From Cytidiella melzeri (taxonomy: Eukaryota; Basidiomycota; Agaricomycetes; Polyporales; Irpicaceae), in the NCBI GenBank assembly GCA_022592445.1, contig JABYQR010000325.1, positions 1 through 49,423 of the forward strand: DNA of 49,423 nucleotides, in the 5' to 3' direction. Positions 1 to 11,173 of the stretch are shown in pieces. The notes under the pieces were generated by a model. The model was not told the origin of the DNA. It did no database searches and saw only the letters and a program-made list of their open reading frames with translations. Numbering within the stretch: the stretch's first letter is position 1; each line of letters opens with the position of its first letter. The translations under genes were made by a program, and so were the position numbers.

Positions 1-2007
1 GTATCCTACATAACTGAATGGTGCTGACTGAGCCTTTAGTAAGCTCAATACATTTGGTATATGAAATATGAGTCATGCAGAAGCCTCATGGTACTTCTGC
101 TATTCAGTCATGGAAACTACTGGAACACGATGCCATATGGTGCAAGTATCGCATCGTGTGTGACCATAAGGATGGTGGAATCACATGCTATGTACTATTT
201 GATCTTATCTATCTACATATCTAATCTACATTGTCCATAGATCTGATGTCCGATAATCAGCGATACAATCTCGCTTTGACACCTTGTGCAGTGACACCGT
301 GTTTGTGTCCGCGAGGTGGTTTGTGGCGTTTCTTGAGTATCCCAGCACGTCGCTCGCAGTGCTTGAGTGCAATGCGAGCATATCCAGAGTTTATTAGACG
401 AAATAAATATGTATATAATTGGGACTCACCAACTATTGAGTGCCCATCTCCTTGTGCCGGCTGAGGTGGTACCAGAACCAAACAATATATAGTTGTTGTC
501 CTGTATCCGTCATCGAGTCGTTGTGGCGTAGTCAAGCCGTGCGAGGCACCGTTACGCAAGGGTTGTGCATGCTCGTTCTTAACTAATGTTGCGTCTGTTG
601 AAGGGACCTTGCGGTGTTCATTTTTTATGATGGAGAGGTCTTCAAAAGATGGGAAAACAACGCAAGAGGCAAGGGACAAGAGGTAGACAAGAGGGCGCGA
701 CAGCGGCAATGGCACGAGATGGAACACGAGGTGGTGGACAAAAGAAAAAACTTGAAGTTTGGCCAGGCGCCCGCAGAAAGTCTTCGATTTTGAGCACATG
801 CGACTGAGCGGTACCCGCCACTGACCAATTACACCAGACGTTAAGGAGCGCAGTTCATTGTGTCTTTTTCGAACTCCGTGCTCCAAACAAGGAAGGAGCA
901 TCGGCAACGTCCGCGCTCTCCCTTAACGTCTGGTTTGAGACTAACTTTTGAAGCCCAAATATGCCGATCCATTGCAGAAAATTGTTGACCTTGTGGGCCA
1001 CACTGTTATAGTTGGCGCAGCGCTCCTTCATCGGTTCGCGTCAATGGCGCTGATAAAGGTAGCCGGTCTAAAGACTCATCCCGCGGAGATCACTACATTC
1101 AGACGGTCTACCCGCCGCGATGAGAGTTCTGCAGAATCCGGCGCGCTCTCGGATATTGCTGACAACCTCAGCGGAAACACTGTGTTGTTCATCACAGGGT
1201 ATTTTCGCTTGACGTACAAGCGTGAAAATGCCCCTAACGAACGAGGATTTTGAGCAGTTAATCGAGTTGTGACCCCCGAATGACGCGCGAAAACAACAGT
1301 AGAAGTTCGCACGATAGATTGCGCCTTTCGCCCGACAGATTCACCTGATAGACACGAGCGTGAATTCACCAGCTTTTCGAGCAATAATTTAACCCAGTTC
1401 CTTCAACATATTATCTTGTGAATTTAGACAGGTAGCTATTGCAGTATATGGCCCAAAAGTCGGTCAGACCTTATGTGTAAATTCAGCAGTAAAGCAGGCA
1501 AAATATCAATTATATTTTCTACTGCTACAACAGCGAAAAGATAGGGTAGCGGACACGGAAGGGCGCGAGAGGTCCAACTGTGCAGCGTGCACAAGCTCGC
1601 GCACAGTAGCCTAGAGTGAAACGTCAGCAAACGCTGCAACGATGACAAAACGCGCGCGCGACGTACCAATATCATATTATATTCTTTTGCCCCTTCGTGC
1701 CCAGTGAGGCCCATGTTCCAGCCAAGACCCGTCGTAAGACCGATCCCGCCACGCAACAACGTCCCGTCTCTGTGCCGAACCCGACGGTTCACAGTATCCC
1801 ACTGGTCTTTGTACAACCCCGACTTTGTCATGACTGACGTAGCTACAATAAACAATCACAACATGGCCTGATTAGCAGTTGTGTCAGACGTCAATCAATC
1901 ACACGTACCCGCTGATGCTACGCTGAAATGGCGATCATACGGCGTCGGTACTCTGTTTGATTGTGGCAAGATTTTCGAGTGCGGAGAGAGCATGCCGTCC
2001 CGTAGCA
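1..2007. other. Region without a supported gene
   Basis: I find no convincing coding sequence here. The longest open frames (for example 257-907 on the minus strand) have no recognisable domain, no consistent splice pattern and an erratic composition. The first 240 bases are AT-rich; the rest is mixed. The only structure I can point to is the inverted repeat at 833-934, listed separately. Confidence 0.5.
833..934. repeat. Short inverted repeat, 14-bp arms
   Basis: The arm ACCAGACGTTAAGG at 833-846 returns as its exact reverse complement at 921-934. Pairing continues imperfectly on the loop side (gagcgcag against ccgcgctctc). The spacer is about 74 nt. It could be a transcript hairpin or the remnant of a tiny inverted-repeat element; no target duplication is visible. 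Confidence 0.6.
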
Positions 2008-3617
2008 TCAAATTCCTATAATTTGCATCAGTACCGGTGCGTTGTTCATCAATGCAATGAGACCCGGCATAGGCATGGGAGAGCAACATGCAGTGACCCA
2101 TCCCGTGCTCAATCAACCACGTTCACAATGACTGAGACAGTCCCAAGCAAAGGCAACACTCACGGTAACGGCGTCTGCACATCAATACTCGAATCACTGC
2201 CCCCTTCCTCATCCTCACTCCCCAAAAACTCATCCTCACTCCCAACCCCGTCCAACGCCCTCTCCAACCTCGCCTCCATCTCCCTATCCAACATTCTCAC
2301 ATCCACAACCGTCCCCGTCCCATCCACAACCTCCCCATAATCCGACTCCTCGTCCTCGTCCACACTACGCTGTCGCCTCGAGTACGACGACTTGATCGAG
2401 GACCGGAACTGGGGAACAGGCACGGGCACAGCTACGTTGTCGCTCACCCGTTTAACCCCGCGAGACCAGCGCACGGAGCTCGGTCAGGATTGTGACTTTA
2501 GTTTGACGAGCACTGTGAGGATGACTTGCGGCGGGGACGCGGTGTCGACGCGATGATGGTGCTGATATCCGGACTTTTCGCACCAGGACGTAGTTGCGGC
2601 TGCGAGCGCGATGAAGCCGGGGTGGAGAGCGAGTTTGCAGGTGAGTGGTGTGGTGAGTACGAAAATGTAGCAGGAGCAGAGCAAGGCAGAGGAGGCAAGT
2701 CCTTGTTCAGCACTGCAGTGGGAGGACGCTGCTTGGTCGACCGATTCGTTCGAAGTTGCGGTGCGGACTTGGAGGGAAGAACGGAAGGGTGAGGAGGAGG
2801 AGCGGTAGGTAGAGGTTCAGTCTCGTCTTCCTGTAGAGCAGGCAAATCCCGCATGTCGATGGACGAAATGGAGTTGTTCATTCCCTGCCCGTTTCTATGT
2901 CCCTTACCCTCGCGTCTACGAAACATAGCAGGGTTGTATCCCAGCTCCAAGACACTCTCGTCTTCGTCAGTGTCAGTAGAGTCAAGCTGCCTCGGCGGCG
3001 AAGAAGTGACCAACGCTGGGGGGCTGCTGAGCATGATCTCAGCAATGGACATTGTCAGAGGCTCCTCAGAGATGGTGGCGGCAAGCGTGGGCGACTTGTC
3101 TATACCGACCCGCGTGGAGGGGTGGGAAGAGGATGTGCTGGATGGCAGGGACCACATCGAGCGCGTCGAAGAAGACGTGCCAAACTGTGGCGTTGTGGGT
3201 GTGTGGGAATGCGCGGAAACGTTGTTCATGCTGACCATGCTTGCTACTGAGTTGCGTTTCAAGTAGAGAGAGCCGGCGGACGACGCGAGAGACAGCTTTG
3301 AAGCACGACAGGAGCGCGCTGCGGTGATGAACAGAAGGGTCTCGTGCTCTGTGACCGGCGAAGGACCGGGAACAGGAGGAAGGGGACTTGAGGGTGGGAG
3401 AGACAGAGGAGGATTTGGACTGGGTAGCGGACTGGAAGCATTGAGACTGAGGGGTGTCGTTGCAAGTGGTGTGGTAGAGATGTGCGACGGCGGGGCAGGG
3501 AACAAAGAGATGAGAAGAGGTACGAGATTTTGACGTCTTGCTGCGACACTGGCTGATGATGGTGGCCGTAATGTCGTTTCCGTTGTCGTACAGACTCAAC
3601 GCAGCGAATAAATTCAC
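2008..3617 (-). CDS. Ser/Pro-rich protein of unknown function
   Basis: Function is not recognised. The main exon reads open from about 3505 (and further upstream) to 2526 and encodes a Ser/Pro-rich, largely disordered chain with proline runs (LPPSSPLPPVPGPSP), a basic RRK stretch and an acidic DSTDTDEDE patch. An intron 2479-2525 (47 nt, donor GTCATC, branch-like CTGAC) joins it in frame to exon 2164-2478, which has a second acidic cluster (DEDEESDYGE). A GTGAGT intron 2108-2163 would then lead to a last exon 2008-2107. Phases agree for these three exons. The N-terminus is unresolved: an ATG at 3617 opens a different frame (MNLFAALSLYDNG) and needs a short intron of about 43 nt to join. Composition suggests a cytoplasmic or nuclear scaffold-type protein, but this is inference. 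Confidence 0.5.
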
Positions 3618-3812
3618 TTGCGAGAGGATAGTGGTCGTCTGAAGCGGTGAAATTCACCTGCTGAACTCAGCGTGTTGTTGAAAATACCCCTTGTCGCGCA
3701 AATTTCACGCTCCGAATCAAACGAGGTCATTTTAACGCCCGCCCCGCGATATTCGCTCGATATCAACTTTCGCCGACATTCAACTCCTTATCGTGCGAAT
3801 CCACTTCCCTAA

Positions 3813-4228
3813 GGGCCTGATCGGCGGCGCATTATGTAGGCGCATTATTCCGTAGCTACCAGCCAAACAAAATAATGCGACTTATTCCCACGGCGCTCGG
3901 TGCTCAGCCGTGACATTGTGTGACTTTCTGTGACTTGAACTGTCATACGCCGTCGCGCCGTGAGCTGGCAGGCCGCAGACGACTTCCCTCGCGCTTTTCT
4001 CACTCCTGCTATGGCAAAAGCTCCGGCAACTGTTCCTGCAGCCTCTCGGGCCAAGTGGAAACCTTCTGCTCAGGCTGCTAGGGAAGGACGAAGGGGAGAA
4101 GCAAAGACTGCAGGTGCGACCGCTCGCGGCGGACGTCACAGCCAGACTGATTCTATTTCCTTTTCGGGGCCAACCAGTCACATCAATTAATACGCGCCCG
4201 TCTACATAATGCGCCGCCGATCAGGCCC
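3813..4228. mobile_element. MITE with 27-bp TIRs, TAA target duplication
   Basis: A perfect 27-bp terminal inverted repeat starts GGGCCTGATCGGCGGCGCAT at 3813 and ends with its complement at 4228. TAA flanks both sides (3810-3812 and 4229-4231). A 3-bp TNA duplication is the signature of the PIF/Harbinger superfamily. The 416-bp interior has one short open frame (3960-4190, basic and Ala-rich) that matches nothing I know, so the element is most likely non-autonomous. Its tips differ from the ends of the Harbinger element at 5926-9990, so that element need not be its driver. Confidence 0.85.
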
Positions 4229-4231
4229 TAA

Positions 4232-5195
4232 CACGTTTGACCGGCGAAATTCACGGGCTATTGGCTCTGCAGTGAAATCCCTCTGGGTAAGTTATCCCCC
4301 GTTCTTTCGTGTCGCTATTACTAACGCTACGAACGATAGAGATGGACCCCTCGAGCTGACTACGCGCTCCTTTGGGGATGATAGCCTCGTCGACCTCGAC
4401 TGAGGACAGGAACGACGTCGCAGTCTAGATTGAACGTGAAATGGGTGTTGACCTCGAGCCTTGGTCGGATAGTATGTGTGTGACGTCGCTTGCAATGGTG
4501 CCTACACATTCAGGTTGTAGAGCATGGCGAAAACTGCTTTGACAACAGTTCAACTTGGCGGAGTTGTCCTTCTGCTTGTGAAATGCTCTCCCGCCAACTG
4601 GAGCCTGCTCCTGTGTTCTACGATGCCAAAAAACACACCTTCCAAATAGCTGCTTGATGGCTCGCTGTACACACGTTCGTCCTCACTGGCAGCAGATATT
4701 GTCTTGACTTGCGTGGGCCATGGAACTCACAGGTCGTGTACACACTAGAGTTTCTCGTCTCTCGCCGCCGTCCAAACATGATGCATGATTCCGAGCCCCA
4801 CCAATTTCCCCTCACTTTGGCTTTCCGCAGTTTGAGCCCTTAGGCTGTCGGCTCACGAGTCGTACAGTGTTCTGAGTCGCGGTCACCCTACACGATGGAT
4901 ACATCTGACCAGCTTTGTCAGAGCCGTCTGCTCATACCCAGTGCCTCTCGAGAACATCTTGCAGTCAGCCGCAACCTCGGTATGAACACAAACACGTTCA
5001 TTGCCTGCCCGCATTCCAACTTTATAGAAACACTGTCAGCGGCACATGCACATGCCAGCTAACCGGGGCAGATCGAGTCCTACTTCACATTGGAAGCTGA
5101 TTATTGTGTTGTTATTGACACCTCCGCTCAAGTACACCCAGCATCATACAAAGCAAGCGTGAGAGATCGTAAATTGCTTGCATCGCTCCTATACT
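4232..5195. other. Intergenic region without recognisable features
   Basis: I see no gene, tRNA or repeat here. Short open frames on both strands have no domain and no supporting splice structure. The right end adjoins the 3' end of the small secreted protein gene on the minus strand. Confidence 0.45.
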
Positions 5196-5620
5196 TCAGT
5201 CGAGTTCGTCAATGGTGCCATCCTCAGCAAAGTACGAGGAGCGTGCGACCGTCTCCAGGATATCATCTCTGGCAGCCATAGCGTCAGTACTGACAACATG
5301 AAACGGTGGCAGACGACATACCGGGGCAAAAGTGCGTTGAGGCTGTTGGCATGATTTGAGAGGGATCCTGCAGCGCTCTCGGTATATTCTTCGCTGCGCC
5401 GACCGGCTTTTACCGCTTCTTTGATTAGTTCGACCGTCCCAACCACAGCGACTGTACCAAGTCCTAACAAACCGGCCATCTTGGCCCCACTTATCAACCG
5501 CGACGGAGGCCCCTTGGGTGTGTCGTCTATCCAAGGTTCTATCCTAGGTTTGATAGGTGCAGACAGAGTGGGGCGAGCGATGGCAAGGAAACTGAGAGCA
5601 AAGAGAATGGAGCAGCGCAT
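5196..5620 (-). CDS. Small secreted protein, 123 aa
   Basis: Two exons, 5322-5620 and 5196-5268, joined across a 53-nt intron (GTATGT..CCAG with a CTGAC branch site), give 123 residues. The N-terminus is a good signal peptide (MRCSILFALSFLAIARPTLSA) followed by APIKP. A Gly/Val-rich hydrophobic stretch lies at about residues 49-65 (GLLGLGTVAVVGTVELI). The C-terminus is acidic (FAEDGTIDELD). A further intron lies in the 5' UTR (5685-5739). No enzymatic domain or cysteine framework is visible. It resembles the gene at 11174-11868 in leader, size and a Gly-rich segment, so I treat the two as a loose family. An effector-like or membrane-active role is only a guess. Confidence 0.7.
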
Positions 5621-5684
5621 AGTGTGAGAAGAATTTGAGGGGACAGGCGACGGTGCGCGAGATTTGTGATGAAAGGGATCAAAG

Positions 5685-5840
5685 CTACCGTAAAGTCAGA
5701 AGGAGTTTTCAAGATTGCATAGTGGTATGTTGTACTCACCAACCAGTGCTGACTTGCGTGTGGTAGAAACGAAGGGGAACTCTCAGAGCTGAGGGGACTT
5801 GGCGCGTAATAGTATCGATATAAATATGAGCCCCTGTTCG
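5685..5840 (-). promoter_or_regulatory. Shared leader copy 1: promoter and 5'-UTR intron
   Basis: Reading on the minus strand there is a TATA-like TATTTATATC (about 5820-5830), a conserved AGTTCCCCTTCGT block, then AAGTCAGCACTGGTTG running directly into a GTGAGTA donor at 5739. The UTR intron (5685-5739, 55 nt) has a CTTCTGAC branch site and ends GGTAG. The same order of elements recurs at 11923-12075 and, without a gene, at 10310-10520. Confidence 0.65.
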
Positions 5841-6051
5841 TCGATTCCCTGAAATTTAGGGATCAGGCCACATCAGCGCTAGCTGAAACATGTAACGGGC
5901 ACTGTGGTCCTACGTACTGAAAGCCTTTAGGTCGATGTTTAGGTCGACTTTTGCGTGTGAGACACGAAATCTCAGATCAGAGCGTGACATTTTCAAAGTC
6001 CGACACAAACCCAAACGCCTCGGTGAGACATCGGAGGCGACCTAAACGTCG

Positions 6052-6088
6052 AAGTTTGGGTAGGGGGGGGTACCCCCCTACCCAAACT
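6052..6088. repeat. G-tract hairpin in Harbinger 5' region
   Basis: The arm AAGTTTGGGTAGGGGGG pairs perfectly with its complement ending at 6088, leaving a 4-nt loop; the left arm carries eight consecutive Gs. The TTTGGGT/ACCCAAA core appears again nearby (about 6010 and 6098). It lies about 220 bp upstream of the Myb-like start, so it may be subterminal transposon structure or a leader element. Confidence 0.8.
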
Positions 6089-6308
6089 TTTTCTCGTACC
6101 CAAACTATGTGGCGCACGCTAAACGCGCCGATCCATCCCAATTATGGTGAAGAAATCAACGCCACGAAATCGCTATCTGTACAGCTCCCGACACAACACG
6201 TCCGACGAGCTCGACTTCCTCTCGTTCCGCTCGCCCTCGCGTCCAACCTTCACTCGACTGCTCTTTCCCCCCCAGCAATTCTCTACCAGTTGTCTAAACT
6301 GCTCTACT

Positions 6309-8344
6309 ATGGCTGCACCAAATATCCCATTCCAATCTGTCCATGCGCGCGAGGAAATTCATCAGGTAAGTTCCTACAATCACCTTTATAACTGAATTGC
6401 ACATCGTCGCGCCTACTCGCACCCAGCGCCGAGTTCGATGCGCATGTGCAGACGCGCCGTTCGACAGCGTGGTGCACGATATGTGAACCCACGCGCCTTG
6501 ACGCGTGTCTGACACGGTTCCACTCAATGTGCTAACTCGAGCACTTCACAGGTTCTCTTGCCGCCATTGAACACCCTTCTCGACACGAGCGGGACCAACA
6601 ACGCGTCGCCGAATGCGCTCGGCTTCCAAAACGGGTTGGCTCGATATACGCTCAGCATGCAACCCGGAAGTCCTACGTACGCGGAGGTCGCTTCGCCTCG
6701 GTTTGCGCAGCGCCCCGTTCTTCCTGTCAGCTCTTACGAGCACTTCGGGAATGGGACCCTTCCTGTCAGCAACACCGAAGGTCCTCGCACACAAGGTAAG
6801 TGATTGGGTCTGTCAAGTCCGACTAGCACTCATCACATTCCAACCTCTCCATTTGTAATTAGTGTTACAGCCTGCGCCTTCCGAGTCCTATCACCTCCCG
6901 GGCACCCAGATCGCGCCACCCGTGGCCTTTGGCCACTACCACTCCGAACAAGACTGCACGTCCACGAAGCGGCCGACTCCACGCCCGCGAACAACAGCGC
7001 CATCCAACCCGTTCGACCATCGTGCTCGGATGCCGCACGTACCGCCCTCTGTCTCTGGTGAGTCAGTCACGGCCAGCGCGCAAGGTGCTCAGGGTACTGA
7101 TGTGCCTCCTTTTCTAGCTGGTTCGCGCCTTTTCGACACTGTCTTAAGCTCCGACTCGGACAATGAGGCAGCTGAGGTCCAACCGGCACAACTCCCTAGC
7201 GCCAGCAAGTCACACCGCAAGCGAGCACTCGACACAGCTGCGGAGACGAGAGACGAGGCGACCCCATCCACTCCAGCTACGAAGAAACGCAGACAGCCGC
7301 CAGCTCCCGCAGCAAAGCAAAAGCCTGCGGCGAGGTCGCGCAAACATCCTGAAGTGCCGGCACCGTCCGCCGAAGATCCTCTCGACGCGCCGCTCTCGGC
7401 TGCGCGACATTCCAACCCATCGACGAAGAAGAACGGCGGGCGTAAAGTCGGTGCTGCCACGTTCAAGGAGCAAGACGTCAACCACTTACTAGACCTGGTT
7501 GAAGAGCTGCGACCGGTGGGTATGAACTCGTGGCTCCGCCTCGCTGATAGGTACAACACGTGGGCTTCGGCAAACAAGCGGCCACACAAACTGGCAGAGA
7601 GTCTGCGCCGCAAGTACAACAAGGTCGGCTGTACATTCAATTGAAGTCTTGATGCAGCTACTGAATATATAACAGCTCGTCAGCTCGAAGAAGCCGACCG
7701 GTGACCCTGATGTGCCACCGGAAATCAAACGCGCAAAACGACTTAACCGCCTCATTGAGAAGAGTCTCAACATCTGCGACATTGACGACAGGATACCTCC
7801 GGAGTGGGATGATGATGAGGACGAGGACCATGAGGAGGGTAGTGATGCCGATGCTGATGCCAGTGATGCTGATCGGGAGAATGCAGCTCCTGCTGTGGTC
7901 AAAGCTGCTGGTCGTAACAAGCAGGCTCGTGCTCGTGGTCACGATCTCCTGCAGTCGCTAACAAGGCAGATGGATCCTGATACCATCCAGGCTCGGGAGA
8001 ATGCACGAGACCACCGCTTTGCTGAGCGAACTCGTGTGCTGACTGATGTCATCGCAGAGCGTGGTGCTCAGCAGGAGATGCGTGAGTTACGGGCAGAAAT
8101 CCGTGACCTGCGCCAGCGATGTGATCAGCTCTCTCAGGAGGTAATGCAGGCTCGGTTGGAAAAACAGTGTGCAGACATGGAGAAGCAGATGCTTGAGTTT
8201 CAAATGCGGATCTTGAGCTCTACGGGTGGCAGTGGTGGCATGAGAGGACCAGGCTGGCCCTATGGCAGTGCTGCAGGTGAATATGGTGATTACCAGTGGG
8301 GTGATGGCTACGGTAATCTTCAAGAATTTGAAGTTCCTTTCTAG
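6309..8344 (+). CDS. Harbinger accessory protein, Myb/SANT-like, 556 aa
   Basis: Five exons (6309-6365, 6552-6795, 6863-7057, 7118-7623, 7676-8344) with consistent phases give 556 aa. The N-terminal half is Pro/Ser-rich and includes a basic, nuclear-localisation-like stretch (ATKKRRQPPAPAAKQK). The helical domain that starts at FKEQDVNHLLDLVEELRPVG, continues through NSWLRLADRYNTWASANKRP and crosses the last intron into YNKLVSSKKPTGD matches the Myb/SANT-like DNA-binding module common in basidiomycete proteins of this type (DUF6818-like, from memory). An acidic run (DDDEDEDHEEGSDADADASD) and a coiled coil (about AEIRDLRQRCDQLSQEVMQA) follow. In Harbinger elements the Myb protein helps the transposase enter the nucleus and bind the ends. 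The first intron (186 nt) is unusually long; others are 52-67 nt. The gene ends 18 nt before the convergent transposase stop. Confidence 0.85.
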
Positions 8345-8362
8345 ATACATGTTGTTGTGTAC

Positions 8363-9890
8363 TTAATTGTCATAGATGCCATGAAATCTAGTTACCCGGT
8401 CTTTTCTCCTCTGCTCTGAAAACAACATTCTTTCCCAATTGAACCATACATCCAGCAAGTCATCTCCATCCTGCCAAATAGAGCAGTATGTATTTTTAAT
8501 GTGACTGATGCCTACCAGGCGGACACGAATTTGATGAAGACGGCAGATGCATCGCAGCAACTTGTAACGGAAGAGTGAATCATCACTTGGAAGAGGAATC
8601 CGTAAGCGACCAAATGAGCCCTGAATCTCTCGCATGCCCCACTCCGCTGATTGACGATATGATAGTAGCTGGCGATCAAATTGCATAAGCTGCTGCCGCT
8701 CATTTGCATTCTGAGGAAGCCGTTGTCCTTGTTTTAAAGGAGCACGAATGCGCTCATCAATGGAGACTGCTGTCCGGGGAAATGCTGTGTCTGCCACAAG
8801 GTAGTAGCCATTGGGGGTATGTTCCAGGAGTTGATCATACAGCCGGCGAGCAACACGTGCATCGTGAAAGCTGCCAGGTGCATTGACGCAGGCAAAGATG
8901 ATCTCACCTGGATTTGAGTCAGCAAAAGTCAAACAGTTGTACTGTCTACTTACCCTTTGGAGAGAAAGCAATAACATTGCTAACAAAGTGCCCATGCAAC
9001 CATCCATTGTACATTGCGTTCTCCATATCATCATCTCCAGATGTCTGTACGGGGAGGTTGAGCCCATCCACAACTCCAAATGCATTGACAAGGAGTGCAT
9101 GTTTGGCCTGGATAATCTGCGAATATTCCTCAAATTCCTCTCCTATTGGCCATGCAATCCTTGCTTCAGGCATGCTCTCCAAGGTTGCAAAGAGTGTGTC
9201 GAGGGAAGCATGAATGTACCGGTTTACGGTAGATGGAACAAGAGCAAAGATCTGCTGCAGGGAGACCTCACGCATGGTAGAGTTCAACCAATGCAATATT
9301 AGGCCAAGCGCTCCTGATGCATCCACAGAGCGACGTCCTAGACGAGGATTTCCGTGCACGTGTACATCTGGCCGGTGAATTGGCTGTGAGTCCCATTTCT
9401 CTGCAAAGCTCCCCAGAATGTAATGGAATGTAGCAACATCAAGCCCCATAGTAGTGATAAAAGCTCGATCACTTCGGCTCGCGTACAACCTCTGCCAAGG
9501 TGTATCACCTCGTGGGTTCTCCAGAAGCTCTGATCTTGTCAAATACAAGCGCTGTCGAGCTGCTTGCCTTCTCGCCTGAACCTCCACTGCACCACCTACA
9601 ACAAAAGCTACGGTTGCTAGGTGGTTCTCCTCCTCCTCAGCCATCTCCTCCTCCTCATCTTCCTCATCCAAAAGATCTGCTACGTGGAATAGGAGAGCAA
9701 GATCTTCGAGTTCGTCGAAGTTGTTATGGTTCATGCCTTGCGGTTGCCGGTGCGTCGACATCGATGGAGCTCGAGGGAGAAACGCAAGTTGCGTTCGAAA
9801 CGAACGCGAGCGCGGACTAGATCTCGATACGGCGTCATCAAACGTCGCGGCTGCAATTACACAGCAGCGAGACGAACGCGAATTTTCCAT
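8363..9890 (-). CDS. PIF/Harbinger DDE transposase, 493 aa
   Basis: Exons 8954-9890 and 8363-8907 join across a 46-nt intron (GTAAGT..CCAG) to give 493 aa. The DDE nuclease fold is clear: first Asp in GVVDGLNLPV (residue 275), second in YYLVADTAFPR (352), and the Glu in SAEWGMREIQGSFGRLR (400 or 405), with the HDARV helix typical of HARBI1-like enzymes between. The first 43 residues look unlike the family, and a Met at residue 44 (MSTHRQPQGMNHNN) or 53 gives a more usual start, just before an acidic Glu-rich segment. It cuts and pastes the element in the nucleus with its Myb partner. No frame breaks are visible. Confidence 0.9.
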
Positions 9891-9990
9891 GTCGTTCGTT
9901 GGGGATCTTACGGGATGGACACGATCTCATGTGTCTTACCCCTGGTCACACTTTTTAGAACTCAGACGTTTAGGTCGCAAACGACCTAAA

Positions 9991-10309
9991 TCCTTACGGG
10001 AAGTCACTCACTGATACAAGTCCACCTATGTACGAGAAAATTGTGGCGCGGTAGTAGCGCTGCAGTTTGAAACTCGAATCGTGATCGGGATTTTTTCTTG
10101 CTGCTCGCCATACCACTTATATCATATGCCAAGGAGATGAATGATGGGGGCAGCGACCGTGCCAACAGCCCCCCTAGATGCTGTGACCGTCTGAACCAAG
10201 ATCTTCAATGTATTTGTCGTTCCGTGGGGTTAGCAGCATCATTCGGCGGAAAACGACTGACCGTGATGATACTCCGTCATGCAAGAAGTTTAACCAAAAA
10301 AAGAGGTGG
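9991..10309. other. Intergenic region without recognisable features
   Basis: Between the Harbinger right end and the orphan leader copy I see no gene or repeat; short open frames lack any domain or splice support. Confidence 0.4.
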
Positions 10310-10520
10310 AAAAGGTTAGCCAAGTTGCAAGGAGTGTACAAGACTAGATGAGCTACCATGAAACATGTCAGAAGCAGCTTTCAGAGCTATGTACATAGCT
10401 CCTTGTGATACTCACCAGACTAGTCGACTTCTAGTAGACTTGCCAGTCACTTGTAAACAAAGGAGAACTCAGCCGCAGAGGGAAGGAATCTGAGTGCGCT
10501 ATCATTGGTGGAACTCCAGC
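10310..10520 (-). promoter_or_regulatory. Orphan copy of the shared leader (relic)
   Basis: On the minus strand this stretch matches the leaders of the two secreted-protein genes: a GAGTTCTCCTTTGT block, GGCAAGTC, a GTGAGTATCA donor at 10415, a GCTTCTGACATG branch region, a GGTAG acceptor (intron 10353-10415, 63 nt) and then TAACCTTTTCC as in the 11.9-kb copy. Homology stops there: no ATG or signal-peptide frame follows. It is probably the 5' end of a third family member whose coding part was lost. Confidence 0.6.
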
Positions 10521-11173
10521 AGATGGGTGCTCCTATGGTGCTGTGCTGAAACGCGTACGGTTCGTCGAGACTGAGTAAAACTGCTGAAAGCTCTTCAGGC
10601 CGACAATTAAAGTCCTTGCCTCTAACTGGAGGTTAGTGAGGATAGCGATCGTGAATAACACTGTCCGGCCAATAATCCCGCCAGAGGGAAAGTAGGTGTC
10701 GCCCGTAACGTGTGTGTTCCGTGAGCGAGTTACACACTCTCAGATTTGCTGTGTGGCTCCCCTATCAAACATACAGAGCCCTGCCAGGCGCTGCTCGTTG
10801 TCACATTATGGCCGACGGACGGACAAAGTATCAATGGACATCGTCAAGGCGGATGTTCAAGCACGTGTCGGACTTTGCACCATGTTACGCTTTGATTCTG
10901 AAATTTCGTGCCCTACTAACTCACAACTCACTCAATAGTGCAAGTTTGGAATGCGGAGGCTCGCCGGTGGGGACAACATGGCTTGCAGTCACTGCTGGCA
11001 CAGCTCGTCACCGCAAAAAAAGCGAGCACAACTCTGTCCAGTTGGACCTGTACATATACTATAGTTGGTGACCACAGACATGCAAGATCGAAAATGCACT
11101 ACACTATCACTGGCAGACGGATTTGGATACAATTGATCTCATGCTTCACCATGGCCGTGGTGATACATTTGAC

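Larger units (their letters stand above)
5926..9990. mobile_element. PIF/Harbinger DNA transposon with two intact genes
   Basis: The interval is bounded by short inverted tips TTTAGGTCG (5926-5934, repeated at 5938-5946) and CGACCTAAA (9982-9990); the inner left copy and the right end share more (TTTAGGTCGacTTTTGCG against TTTAGGTCG-TTTGCG). The expected 3-bp TNA target duplication is only approximate (TTA left, TAA right), so the exact ends are uncertain. Inside lie a DDE transposase (minus strand) and a Myb/SANT-like accessory protein (plus strand), the usual two-gene set of this superfamily. Both reading frames are complete once introns are removed, so the element could still be active. 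Confidence 0.75.

Noticed and set aside
257..907. 216-codon open frame on the minus strand in the left end
   Set aside because: No domain, erratic composition and no splice or promoter support; probably a chance frame.
2853..3266. Plus-strand frames across 2.5-3.5 kb
   Set aside because: The minus strand gives one coherent Ser/Pro-rich protein with matching introns; the plus frames are its shadow.
7089..7640. Long minus-strand frames under the Myb-like gene
   Set aside because: They lie antisense to well-phased exons and have the low-complexity look of shadow frames.
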